Of a DNA stretch of 45,707 bases, positions 9,001 through 15,999 are shown piece by piece. The stretch's first letter is position 1, and the number at the start of each line of letters is the position of its first letter. The notes beneath the pieces are model-generated. The model saw only the letters and a program-made list of their open reading frames with translations. It was not told the origin of the DNA and made no database searches. Source of the DNA: Pseudomonas sp. R5(2019) (GTDB lineage: Bacteria > Pseudomonadota > Gammaproteobacteria > Pseudomonadales > Pseudomonadaceae). Location of the stretch: the NCBI RefSeq assembly GCF_009905435.1, contig NZ_JAAAMT010000039.1, positions 1 through 45,707 of the forward strand. Reading direction: 5' to 3'. The translations under genes and the position numbers were made by a program.

Positions 9001-9283
9001 GTTCACCCACAAGGCCGGCATAATCGGCGGTCAAGCCTTCATATTCCGATTGGCTGACAGTGATGTCGAACGGTGGGTAGTCCGGTGCGGAGGCGCCCAG
9101 TACCAGCACCCCTTTGTGCCTGAGCCACTGGTGATCGGCGGCGTTGAGCGCCGGCCGTTCGCTGCCGACACCGGGGCGCGCCAGCAGTTGTCGGTCTTGT
9201 GGGGCTTGGGCGAAAGTTGCGCCGACCCACCCCAGCACAAGGCAGCCACTGAGCAGCACAGTGCATATCCGATGGATTGGCAT
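6038..9283 (-). CDS. BvgS/EvgS-like hybrid sensor histidine kinase
   Basis: A 1081-residue unorthodox kinase. In order: signal peptide (1-25), two periplasmic family-3 solute-binding domains (about 50-275 and 295-515), one membrane segment (about 540-562), a HisKA domain with the phospho-accepting His near 597 in MSHEIRTPMN, an HATPase domain, a receiver domain with Asp near 885 in ITDCNMPAMSG, and an Hpt domain with His near 1021 in LAHRIKGGA. Only about 30 residues separate the membrane from HisKA, so the PAS domain of BvgS is absent. It would pass phosphate His-Asp-His to a partner. The NarL-type regulator gene ends 6 bases upstream and is the obvious partner. Its ligand is unknown; binding domains of this type often bind amino acids or related small molecules. 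Confidence 0.9.
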   Translation of the reverse strand: MPIHRICTVLLSGCLVLGWVGATFAQAPQDRQLLARPGVGSERPALNAADHQWLRHKGVLVLGASAPDYPPFDITVSQSEYEGLTADYAGLVGERLGVRIEVRRFASRREAIDALHTGSIDMLGSSNSFEAADANLVLSQPYAEDQSVIVTPAGMPRHPNDPLADDTLAMVDHYLPASDVRALYPQARLQLYPSIQAALAAVAYGTADVYLGDAISSDYLVSKNFLDSVRLSHFTRQQHKAFGFALNRDTPELLRLINGALVSIGESDRLNILRRWSGGSTSMLMSNTALHLNPRERDWIADHPVVRVVINESYAPLTFFDADQRFRGITADVLEQISLRTGLRFEVIRAASVQAMMTALAQGKADLIGALNRSERREQVLSFTRPYLANSFVLVGRQDGRQTVTLEQLQGKRLTLVSGTPLTGFLERHYPTITLIEAQNALDAMEQVAQGRADAAINTQISASYFINRLFKDRLRIVTTVGDMPATAAFATRHDATQLLAILDKTLLAIAPDEMTQLANRWRTNAVINDSLWRNYRSLILQILVGAGVLLLAFLIWNTWLRKLNRERALLLEELRQAKERAIDASRAKTTFLTTMSHEIRTPMNAVIGLLEMALKKADQGQLDRFALQVAFDSANGLLALIGDILDVVRIESGHMSLNPEPADLRTTVQAAARVFEGNARLKGVPLIVDIEPGLPESVLIDPLRFKQILSNLLSNALKFTEQGQVRVVVRGQHSDNPDQLELMVLIEDTGIGISAADQARLFSPFAQAQGPAARQGTGLGLVISRTLCEMMGGQLTLQSTLGKGTRVRLHLSVPVSSAPAGEQALAAEAPGACLNVLVVDDYPANLMLLNKQLSFLGHRVSEATDGALGLAAWRSGYFDVVITDCNMPAMSGYELSRAIRAQEHTEGRKACLILGFTANAVPQELERCQAAGMDGCLFKPIGLNELNRHLNAWVPMAQGSPDAPSGEVLDLDQVRQLSLGDPQLVERLLKEIARSNQEEQHALLALTQALDLPALAELAHRIKGGAQMLKAKTIVAQCDALELACRAGLPKADIENMSQALQASLVDLAAQLTRQLQETA

Positions 9284-9289
9284 GCAGGA

Positions 9290-9916
9290 TCAGATCGGCG
9301 ACAGACGCTTGGCCATATCGACCATTTCAACCAGCGAGTTGACCTGCAGTTTCTCCATGATGCGGGTCTTGTAAGTGCTGATGGTTTTCGGACTCAGGTG
9401 CATGACTTCGCTGATGGCGTTGTTGGACAGTCCCTTGGCCAACTGCTCCAGCACCGCCATCTCCCGATTCGACAAGGTCGAGAACAGTTGTTCTTCGCTG
9501 TGAAGCTTGCGGCTGCGTGTACGCGGTGAATTCATCAGGTCAGGGAAGCAGCTGTAGCCGGACATCACCGCACGCAGAGCGCCCAGCAACTCTTCCAGGT
9601 CTTCACCTTTTCTGACAAAGGCTGCCGCGCCTGCTTGCTGGCAGCGCTTGGAATAAAGGGCGGGTTCCTGGGCGGTCAGCACCAGAATACGGGGCGGGTG
9701 ATCGAGCCGTTTCAGCCGGTCGATGACTTCCAGTCCATCGACGCCGGGCAGGCCGATGTCGAGAATGACGACGTCCGGGCTGGTTTCGCGGGCTTGTTGG
9801 ATAGCACCAGCGGCATCGCCGGTTTCGCCAACCACTTTATAACCCTTGTTCTCAAGCAGCATTCTGACGGCGAGCCGGATCACGGGGTGGTCGTCGACGA
9901 TGAGTGCCTTGTGCAT
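9290..9916 (-). CDS. NarL/FixJ-type response regulator (BvgA/EvgA-like)
   Basis: A 208-residue regulator with an N-terminal receiver (phospho-Asp 53 in VILDIGLPG, acidic pair in IVDDHP) and a C-terminal LuxR-type HTH (about 140-200, LSNREMAVLEQLAKGLSNNAI). The start is ATG 9916 with AAGGAG 6 bases upstream. An in-frame start 39 bases earlier has no such site. It lies directly upstream of the hybrid kinase on the same strand with a 6-base gap, so the pair is co-transcribed and should form one phosphorelay. Palindromes 97-144 bases upstream of the start fit self-regulation (see 10013-10059). Confidence 0.9.
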   Translation of the reverse strand: MHKALIVDDHPVIRLAVRMLLENKGYKVVGETGDAAGAIQQARETSPDVVILDIGLPGVDGLEVIDRLKRLDHPPRILVLTAQEPALYSKRCQQAGAAAFVRKGEDLEELLGALRAVMSGYSCFPDLMNSPRTRSRKLHSEEQLFSTLSNREMAVLEQLAKGLSNNAISEVMHLSPKTISTYKTRIMEKLQVNSLVEMVDMAKRLSPI

Positions 9917-10012
9917 CAATGGCTCCTTGACAGTGCCTGAAAGCGATGCGGGCACCTGTGGGGTGGGATAGGCCGCATACCTTAAGGCGATTTCTCCATT
10001 TTGGGTATTCGC

Positions 10013-10059
10013 AGTATAGGATGAAGGAAAACTTCCTATAAGAAATAGGAAAATTCCTA
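10013..10059 (-). promoter_or_regulatory. Likely promoter and paired palindromic operator for the regulator-kinase operon
   Basis: Two short palindromes stand upstream of the response regulator gene: AGGAA-N3-TTCCT at 10025-10037 and TAGGAA-N2-TTCCTA at 10046-10059. Their centres are about 21.5 bases apart, two helical turns, so both face the same side of DNA. On the minus strand a TATACT -10-like box lies at 10018-10013, with a poor -35, as expected of an activator-dependent promoter. TTCCTA-type half sites resemble the heptads bound by BvgA and the TTCCTACA half of EvgA sites. Binding by the regulator encoded here is inference. Confidence 0.5.
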
Positions 10060-10223
10060 CATCTCCATTTGTCAGATCTTAACGTTCACGATCTTCCACA
10101 CGCTGGCGATGCAGAAAACCCGCCTTCAACTGCCCCGGTCAGGCGAATTGCACGATCCGGCATTTCATTGTTTATGCAGCTTGTTGATATTCATATTGAT
10201 AGCACTGTTGACTTGATCCGATA

Positions 10224-10706
10224 TCAGGACTGGGCAAACTGCTTCAGCCGCTCACCGTCCAGACGGTAGCGCACCCACTCATCCTGCGCCTGGGCACCGA
10301 TGGACTCGTAAAAGTCGATGGCCGGCTGATTCCAGTCCAGTACGCTCCATTCGAAACGCCCGCAATCGTGCTCACAGGCAAGCTGTGCAAGGCGACGCAG
10401 CAAGGCTTTACCGGCCCCGCAACGCCGGTGTTCGGTCGCTACATAGAGGTCTTCCAGATACAGCCCCCGGCGCCCTTGCCAGGTGGAGTAGCTGAAAAAA
10501 TACACCGCGAAGCCTACCGGCTGATCGCCCTGGTAGCACATCAGGGCGTGGGTAGTGGCCTGCTCGCTGAACAGGCTTCGCTCGATGTCGGCCACAGTGG
10601 CGATGACGTGTTCCTCGGCCTTTTCGAAGATTGCAAGGTCCGTGATAAAGGTCAGGATTTGCTCGGCGTCGGCGCGGGTTGCCGGGCGAATGGTGATGGC
10701 CACGGT
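10224..10706 (-). CDS. GNAT-family N-acetyltransferase
   Basis: A 160-residue GNAT enzyme. Motif A is seen in YLEDLYVATEHRRCGAGKAL, where the GAG loop holds acetyl-CoA, and the C-terminal part reads FEWSVLDWNQPAIDFYESIGA. This layout is close to the diamine/thialysine N-acetyltransferase (SSAT-like) group, so an amine substrate is plausible but not proven. I chose GTG 10706 because AAGGAG is 6 bases upstream and the product then starts VAITIRPATRADAEQ, the usual GNAT start. The frame is open further upstream without a ribosome site. It is followed, on the same strand, by the long gap containing the two-component promoter. Confidence 0.85.
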   Translation of the reverse strand, partial: TVAITIRPATRADAEQILTFITDLAIFEKAEEHVIATVADIERSLFSEQATTHALMCYQGDQPVGFAVYFFSYSTWQGRRGLYLEDLYVATEHRRCGAGKALLRRLAQLACEHDCGRFEWSVLDWNQPAIDFYESIGAQAQDEWVRYRLDGERLKQFAQS

Positions 10707-10800
10707 GAACTCCTTGAACGGCAGGGAAACCTCCACGCTATCGCGTCCGCCAAGGCTTGTCGATTCGCCCGGCCTGCCGCCCATGAATCCAGCGCTTCAT

Positions 10801-11529
10801 TCAATGACAGCCCGTCTTCTCTTTCGCATTCTCATACCGATCATGATGCCGAACCCAATCCATGATCTCGCCTTCGTTACGCCCCTTGGGCATCAAATCC
10901 AGAAAATTGTAAGCGCCGACTAATAGGTCCAGCCCCCGCGCGTAGGTCGAATAGGTGTGGAAAATATCGTCGTTATCGTCGCGGTAAAACACACTCAACC
11001 CCGGCATTTCGGCTTCGGCTTTAGCCGTTTCGTAGTTGTAACTGAAGGTGCCTTCGGCCAGCTCCGCAGGGCTGGCTGACACCTGGAAGTCGTGATTGAA
11101 ATCACAGCCATGGGACGAGACCCAGGCAAACTTCCAGCCCATGCGCTGCCTGAACGCCTGGAACTCGGCAAACGGCGCATGGGACACCGCTACCAGCGAC
11201 ACGTCATGGTGGGCCAGGTGCAGGTTGGCGCCATCAAAATGGTCGGCCAGAAACGAGCAGCCGGAGCAGCCCTCATCCCAGCCCTCGCCAAACATGAAGT
11301 GGTAGACGATCAGCTGACTGCGACCGGCGAACAGGTCCGCCAGGCTCAGCTCGCCATCAGCCCCCTTGAAGCGATAGGGCGTGTCGATCTTCACCCACGG
11401 CAGGGCGCGGCGGGCGGCGCTGAGTTCGTCGCGCTGGTGAGTGAAGGCCTTTTCGTGCAGCAGCAACTGCTTGCGGGCGATCAGCCATTGTTCGCGGGTT
11501 ACCACGGCGGATTTATCGAGATTACTCAT
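10801..11529 (-). CDS. DUF899 family thioredoxin-fold protein
   Basis: A 242-residue DUF899 protein. It begins with the typical REQWLIARKQLLLHEKAFT segment and contains LPWVKIDTPYRF and the GEGWDEGCSGCSFLADHFD motif with a CSGC pair at the position of a thioredoxin-like active site, then LVAVSHAPFAEF. Family members have a thioredoxin fold and are often called predicted dithiol-disulfide oxidoreductases; no reaction is firmly known. The protein is cytoplasmic, with no signal peptide. It lies 94 bases upstream of the acetyltransferase gene on the same strand and 79 bases after modC. Confidence 0.85.
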   Translation of the reverse strand: MSNLDKSAVVTREQWLIARKQLLLHEKAFTHQRDELSAARRALPWVKIDTPYRFKGADGELSLADLFAGRSQLIVYHFMFGEGWDEGCSGCSFLADHFDGANLHLAHHDVSLVAVSHAPFAEFQAFRQRMGWKFAWVSSHGCDFNHDFQVSASPAELAEGTFSYNYETAKAEAEMPGLSVFYRDDNDDIFHTYSTYARGLDLLVGAYNFLDLMPKGRNEGEIMDWVRHHDRYENAKEKTGCH

Positions 11530-11608
11530 GACAATTTCTCCGGTTGTACCTGTTGTATGGTCGTTTGGCCGGCAGGGTATTGGACAGGGTTCACGACCGC
11601 CGGTCCCC

Positions 11609-12697
11609 TCAGGCGAGCACGGCCACCGCTTTGATCTGAGCCCAGACCGTCTGCCCGGTGTGCAGGTGCAATTGATCGAAGGAGTAGCGGGTGATCCGCG
11701 CCAGCAACGGCGTGCCGTTGGCGTCGAGGCTGACCAGCACGTGGGCGCTGTTGTCGGCCAGGCGCTGGCCGGTCACCACCACCGGCAGGCGATTGAGAAT
11801 GCTGCTCTGGCCATCCGGTTGCAGGTTGAGGCTGATATCACGGGCCTGGACCTTCAGGCGCAGCGTTGTGCCCACCGGCAAGGCCGCGTGAGCAACTCGC
11901 ATCCGGGACTGACTGTTTGGCAATGCCAGGGTCAGCAACTGGTAGGTGGAATCGAAGGCACAGACGCGGCCCTCGATCACCACGCCGGCGTCGTCCCCCA
12001 GCGCCAGCGGCAGATCCAGCCGCGCCAGGGTTTCGCCGATCGGGCCGCTGGCCTGGACCTTGCCGTGTTCGATCAGCACCAAATGGTCGGCCAGCCGCGC
12101 CACTTCCTCATGAGCATGGCTGACGTACACCAGCGGGATTTCCAGCTCATCGTGCAGGCGCTCCAGGAAGGGCAGGATCTCGCGCTTGCGCTGGCTGTCG
12201 AGGGCGGCAAGCGGTTCGTCCATCAACAGCAGGCGCGGGCTGGTCAGCAGCGCCCGGGCGATCCCTACCCGCTGGCGCTCGCCGCCGGACAGGTTGCCCG
12301 GCGCGCGATCGAGCAGGTGACCGATGCCGAGCAACTCGCAGGCATGCTCAAGCTTCACCTTGCGCTGCTGCGCAGCGACACGTCGCCAGCCGAACTCCAG
12401 GTTGCCGCGCACCGACAGATGCGGGAACAGGCTGGCTTCCTGGAACACGTAGCCGATGGCACGCAAATGCGGCGCGACGAAGTGCTTGCGCTGGCTGTCC
12501 TCCCAGACCTCGCCGTTGACCTCGATATAGGCCTGGTCGGCTTTCTCCAGCCCCGCCAGGCAGCGCAGGCAGGTGGTCTTGCCTGAGCCTGAAGGGCCGA
12601 ACAGGGCGCTCACGCCGCGCCCCGGCAGGTGCAGGTCGACGTCCAGATCGAAGTCCGGGAAGGCCACTTGCAGGCGCGCTTGAATCTGTGCAGCCAT
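11609..12697 (-). CDS. modC: Molybdate ABC transporter ATP-binding protein ModC
   Basis: A 362-residue ATPase that powers molybdate import. Walker A is GPSGSGKTTCL, the ABC signature is LSGGERQRVGIARALL, and Walker B is LLLMDEPLAALD. The C-terminal quarter (about 290-362) is the MOP/TOBE domain that binds oxyanions in ModC proteins. It starts 3 bases after modB, in the order modA-modB-modC, and the ModE-type operator before modA should control it. Confidence 0.96.
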   Translation of the reverse strand: MAAQIQARLQVAFPDFDLDVDLHLPGRGVSALFGPSGSGKTTCLRCLAGLEKADQAYIEVNGEVWEDSQRKHFVAPHLRAIGYVFQEASLFPHLSVRGNLEFGWRRVAAQQRKVKLEHACELLGIGHLLDRAPGNLSGGERQRVGIARALLTSPRLLLMDEPLAALDSQRKREILPFLERLHDELEIPLVYVSHAHEEVARLADHLVLIEHGKVQASGPIGETLARLDLPLALGDDAGVVIEGRVCAFDSTYQLLTLALPNSQSRMRVAHAALPVGTTLRLKVQARDISLNLQPDGQSSILNRLPVVVTGQRLADNSAHVLVSLDANGTPLLARITRYSFDQLHLHTGQTVWAQIKAVAVLA

Positions 12698-12700
12698 GGC

Positions 12701-13381
12701 TCAACTCCAGGCGGATTTGCCTTGGCGGCTGCCATACAGCGCCAACAACACCAAAAAAGAAAACACCAGCATGGCACCGGCCAGCCAATGGGCCTGCATA
12801 TATTCCAGGGCTTCGACGTGATCGTAGATCTGCACCGACACCACCCGGGTTCGCTCCGGAATATTGCCGCCGATCATCAACACCACACCGAACTCGCCCA
12901 CGGTATGGGCAAACCCCAGGATCGACGCGGTAATGAAACCGGGCCGTGCCAGCGGCAGAACAACAGAAAAAAACGTGTCCCAGCGGCTCGCGCGCAAGGT
13001 AGCGGCTACTTCCAGCGGGCGCTCGCCAATGGCTGCAAAGGCGTTCTGCAGCGGCTGGACCACGAAGGGCATCGAGTAGATCACCGAGCCGATCACCAGC
13101 CCCGTGAAACTGAACACCACCGTCCCCAGGCCCAGGGCCTGGGTCAGTTGACCGATAACACCCTGCGGCCCGAGTACCAGCAGCAGGTAAAAGCCGATGA
13201 CCGTGGGAGGCAGCACCAACGGCAATGCCACCACGGCGCCGATTGGCCCCCGTAGCCATGAGCGGGTGCGCGCCAGCCACCAGGCGATCGGTGTGCCGAT
13301 CAGCAGCAGGATCAGCGTGGTCAGCGACGCCAGCTTTAAGGTCAGCCAGATCGCTGCCCAGTCCGCGGGGGCCAACGGCAT
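12701..13381 (-). CDS. modB: Molybdate ABC transporter permease ModB
   Basis: A 226-residue inner-membrane permease with about five or six hydrophobic helices. The EAA-type loop that contacts ModC is seen in EVAATLRASRWDTFFSVVLPLA followed by a glycine-rich turn. The start overlaps the modA stop by one base (TGATG), indicating translational coupling. Length and context fit ModB well. Confidence 0.95.
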   Translation of the reverse strand: MPLAPADWAAIWLTLKLASLTTLILLLIGTPIAWWLARTRSWLRGPIGAVVALPLVLPPTVIGFYLLLVLGPQGVIGQLTQALGLGTVVFSFTGLVIGSVIYSMPFVVQPLQNAFAAIGERPLEVAATLRASRWDTFFSVVLPLARPGFITASILGFAHTVGEFGVVLMIGGNIPERTRVVSVQIYDHVEALEYMQAHWLAGAMLVFSFLVLLALYGSRQGKSAWS

Positions 13382-14148
13382 CAGAGTTCGTAACCGTAGG
13401 ATTTGATGATGGCGGTGGCTTTCGGACCTTTAAGGTAGTCCATCAACGCCTTGGCGGCCGGGTTGTCCTTGCCCTTGGTGAGGATCACCGCGTCCTGCTT
13501 GATCGGGTCATGCAGCTCGGCCGGCACGATCCAGGCCGAGCCGCTGGTGACCTTGCCGTTCTGGTAGATCTGCGACAGGGCAACGAAGCCCAGCTCGGCA
13601 TTGCCGGTGGAGACGAACTGGAACGCCTGGGTGATGTTCTGGCCTTCGACCAGCTTGCTGCGGGTGGCGTCGGTCAGTTTCAGTTTGTCCAGCACCTGGG
13701 TGGCGGCCAGGCCATAAGGCGCAGCCTTGGGGTTGGCAATGGAGAGGTGTTTGTAGTCGTTTTTCTTCAGGACCTCGCCCTTGGCATCGACATAACCTTC
13801 CTTGGCCGACCACAGGGCCAGGGTGCCGACAGCATAGGTGAAGCGCGAACCGGCAACGGTGTCGCCTTCTTTTTCGAGCTTGACAGGGATGCTGTCGTCA
13901 GCGGCGAGGAACACCTCGAACGGTGCACCGTTCTTGATCTGGGTATAGAACTGGCCGGTGGCGCCAAAAGCGGCGACCAGCTTGTGCCCGGTGTCTTTCT
14001 CGAAGTCTTTGGCGATCGCCTGGATGGGCGCGGTGAAATTGGCAGCGACCGCTACCTGAACCTCATCGGCCATCGCCTGGGTGCAGGCCATTGCAGCGAA
14101 CAGGGCAGTGACGCCCAAGGTAGCGAAACGGGGGGCACGCATACTCAT
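13381..14148 (-). CDS. modA: Molybdate-binding periplasmic protein ModA
   Basis: A 255-residue substrate-binding protein with a Sec signal peptide cut after about ACTQAMA, followed by DEVQVAVAANFTAPIQ, the usual ModA start, whose AANFT segment takes part in oxyanion binding. It captures molybdate (and probably tungstate) in the periplasm and delivers it to ModB. I chose ATG 14148, which has GGAG 7 bases upstream. It is the first gene of modABC, preceded by a strong ModE operator. Confidence 0.95.
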   Translation of the reverse strand: MSMRAPRFATLGVTALFAAMACTQAMADEVQVAVAANFTAPIQAIAKDFEKDTGHKLVAAFGATGQFYTQIKNGAPFEVFLAADDSIPVKLEKEGDTVAGSRFTYAVGTLALWSAKEGYVDAKGEVLKKNDYKHLSIANPKAAPYGLAATQVLDKLKLTDATRSKLVEGQNITQAFQFVSTGNAELGFVALSQIYQNGKVTSGSAWIVPAELHDPIKQDAVILTKGKDNPAAKALMDYLKGPKATAIIKSYGYEL

Positions 14149-14204
14149 CAAGTAGCTCCGCAGAGGCTGTTGGCGGGCGCACTGTGCATGCCCGACAGGG
14201 GGAA

Positions 14205-14232
14205 ATCGCTATGTAGGCAACTATATAGCGAT
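14205..14232 (-). promoter_or_regulatory. ModE operator upstream of modABC
   Basis: ATCGCTATGTA at 14205-14215 and TATATAGCGAT at 14222-14232 form an inverted repeat with a 6-base centre and one mismatch. This agrees almost exactly with the published ModE box ATCGCTATATA-N6-TATATAGCGAT. It lies 57 bases before the modA start, where molybdate-loaded ModE would block the promoter. No modE gene is in the window, so the regulator must be encoded elsewhere. Confidence 0.85.
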
Positions 14233-14267
14233 TGACCTGTAAACGGAATGGGCCCCGTGAAGGGGGG

Positions 14268-14924
14268 CTAATGGGCCTTGCGCATGGTGATATTGATACG
14301 CTGCGCGCCCAGGACCGGGTGCAGCCCTTCCTTGATCGGCAGAATGCCGTGGTAGCGCAGACGATCGACGCCACCCCATACCGCGACATCGCCGTGCAGC
14401 AGGGGCACGCGCTGAGGCCGCTCGTTGCGCTCGGTGCCGCCAAACTGGAACACCGCGGGCAGGCCGAGGGACACTGAAACGATGGGATATGCGAAGTCGG
14501 CTTCGTTTTTGTCCTGGTGCAAGGACACGCGCGCACCCGGCACGTAGCGGTTGATCAGGCAGGCATCGGGGATGAAGTCGTCAAAACCTGCGTCACTGGC
14601 CGCGGCGCGGGCAAGCGCTCGCACCACGTCGGGCATCGGTGGCCAGGGGCGCCCGGTCCTGGGGTCGATGGCGCTGTAGCGATAGCCGCTGCGGTCGCTG
14701 GTCCAGCCCCAGTCGCCACAGTTGCTCAAAGCCACCGACATGGTGAAGCCACCGGGCGTCACCATGTGGCGCAGCGGCGATTGGCGCAGGACCTGGCGCA
14801 GGGCCGGCAGCAAGTTATCGACCCAGGGTAGGGCGAAGCCTCGCAGCAACCACGACTGCGCCCCCAGGGCAATCCGCTGGGCGGGTTGCTCGGTGTCGCT
14901 GTCGGCGAACAGGTCCAGGGTCAT
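14268..14924 (-). CDS. alkB: DNA oxidative demethylase AlkB
   Basis: A 218-residue Fe(II)/2-oxoglutarate dioxygenase that removes methyl groups from 1-methyladenine and 3-methylcytosine in DNA and RNA. The iron ligands are His136 and Asp138 in LHQDKNE and His192 in YHGILPI. RINITMR near the end supplies the arginine that holds 2-oxoglutarate. The nucleotide-lid part (MSVALSNCGDWGW, GYRYSAIDP) matches E. coli AlkB. It is a single gene here with no ada beside it; the modA promoter region lies just downstream. Confidence 0.95.
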   Translation of the reverse strand: MTLDLFADSDTEQPAQRIALGAQSWLLRGFALPWVDNLLPALRQVLRQSPLRHMVTPGGFTMSVALSNCGDWGWTSDRSGYRYSAIDPRTGRPWPPMPDVVRALARAAASDAGFDDFIPDACLINRYVPGARVSLHQDKNEADFAYPIVSVSLGLPAVFQFGGTERNERPQRVPLLHGDVAVWGGVDRLRYHGILPIKEGLHPVLGAQRINITMRKAH

Positions 14925-14933
14925 GGCATGAGC

Positions 14934-15101
14934 CTAGAGCGCCTTGCTCACGCGAATGTCGGTGATGCCATCGAGGTTGCCATGGATCTTCTCCAGGGCA
15001 GCCTTGGCTTGTTCCTGGGAGTCGGAGGCCAGTTGGGCGAACTCGAAGCGTTGCTGGCCGTCGAGTTTGTATTTCACAACGTATTTAGTGGTGCCGGTCA
15101 C
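14934..15101 (-). CDS. Small hypothetical protein, 55 residues
   Basis: A short frame from GTG 15101, with AGG about 7 bases upstream, to TAG at 14934. The product begins MTGTTKYVVKYKLDGQQ and continues FEFAQLASDSQEQAKAALEKI, so it looks like a tiny beta-alpha-beta fold with no membrane segment. It resembles small conserved Pseudomonas proteins of unknown role. It lies between alkB and the DUF1883 gene on the same strand with short gaps, so all three may share a transcript. Confidence 0.65.
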   Translation of the reverse strand: MTGTTKYVVKYKLDGQQRFEFAQLASDSQEQAKAALEKIHGNLDGITDIRVSKAL

Positions 15102-15134
15102 GGTATTACCTGCCTGGGTGAGTGGGGCCGCGGC

Positions 15135-15437
15135 TCAGGACAGCCTGGAGGATGTGCGGCGAATGATCTTGATCGAATGGGTAAAGGTACTTTTGCGGCC
15201 GACATCGGACAGCCTGGTGCCGGCGGTATCGATGGTGATGTTCCAATAGCCGGTGCTGGGCGCGGTGATCTTGGCCGGGAATTTGTCGAAGGCGCCGCCA
15301 TGATAAGTATGCCGTCCGCCATTCTTGAAACTGCGGAAGTTGGCATCGCTCATCAGTCGGATATTGCAGCGCTGGGAGCACTCGATGACGACGATATCGT
15401 CTTCGTTGAGGTGCTCGCGCTGGTGTACGAATTTCAT
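15135..15437 (-). CDS. DUF1883 domain protein
   Basis: A 100-residue protein that is almost all DUF1883: MKFVHQREHLNEDDIVVIEC, then NIRLMSDANFRSFKNG, GGAFDKFPAKI and GYWNITIDT. It is likely a small beta-rich fold. DUF1883 is also found joined to TIR domains in other bacteria, hinting at a binding role, but this protein has no second domain. The function is not known. It is the first of the small-protein genes upstream of alkB. Confidence 0.8.
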   Translation of the reverse strand: MKFVHQREHLNEDDIVVIECSQRCNIRLMSDANFRSFKNGGRHTYHGGAFDKFPAKITAPSTGYWNITIDTAGTRLSDVGRKSTFTHSIKIIRRTSSRLS

Positions 15438-15579
15438 TCAACTCTCCGGAACGAGGGTGCGGTCAAGGGCAAAAGATACCACGGGGCGGCGACCAAAGCC
15501 GTGGCTGCGTGGTGGTGCAAGATAAATAGGCCTGTTCAGGGAGCAAACCTGCCTTTTGGTTGTCAGAGATTTTTTACCG

Positions 15580-15945
15580 ATGGGAATGCATTTGATGAGA
15601 TGGGCTTTGCTGGCGCTGGCTGCGGCGCTGACCGGTTGTGCGAATGTTTCGGATCTCGAACAGAGTCATGAATCGATGAGTGTCATTTCCGGTAAGGAAC
15701 CTGATGCCTACGCCAAATGCCTGGTCGACAAGCTGGCGGACAGTCGCGACCCTTCGGTGATTGAATCGCAAAAGGATGGTGTGCGCGTGATCGTGCCGCA
15801 GAAACTCTTGTCGTCACCGGCGGCGCTGGTGGACATCACTGAACGCTCAGGCGGCAGCAGCATCAAGGTGCGCGAGCGCATGTCCAACATGCCGTTGCGG
15901 GTGGGGGATGTGCAAGCGGCGGCGACCGAGTGCATCTCTGGCTGA
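15580..15945 (+). CDS. Small predicted lipoprotein
   Basis: About 121 residues with an N-terminal hydrophobic signal ending in a lipobox ALTGC (Cys20 if ATG 15580 is used). Starts at 15586 and 15595 are also possible, and none has a strong ribosome site. After the Cys the chain is soluble, with two further cysteines (YAKCLVDKL and ATECISG) that could form a disulfide. It would be held in the inner or outer membrane facing the periplasm. I do not recognise the family. It stands alone, convergent with the DUF934 gene across a shared terminator. Confidence 0.75.
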   Translation: MGMHLMRWALLALAAALTGCANVSDLEQSHESMSVISGKEPDAYAKCLVDKLADSRDPSVIESQKDGVRVIVPQKLLSSPAALVDITERSGGSSIKVRERMSNMPLRVGDVQAAATECISG

Positions 15946-15957
15946 TTTTTACAGGCT

Positions 15958-15990
15958 GAAAATGCATCGCGGCGGTGCGGCGATGCTTTT
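15958..15990. terminator. Two-way terminator between the lipoprotein gene and DUF934 gene
   Basis: GCATCGC at 15964-15970 pairs with GCGATGC at 15980-15986. An A-run lies before it and TTTT follows, so it can end transcription from both sides. It lies between two convergent genes, as expected. Confidence 0.7.
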
Positions 15991-15999
15991 AGAGCAATA

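Noticed and set aside
10069..10269. Open frame of 66 codons on the plus strand in the gap before the acetyltransferase gene
   Set aside because: No ribosome site, no start of good quality, no recognisable protein character, and it runs into the 3' end of the acetyltransferase gene on the other strand.
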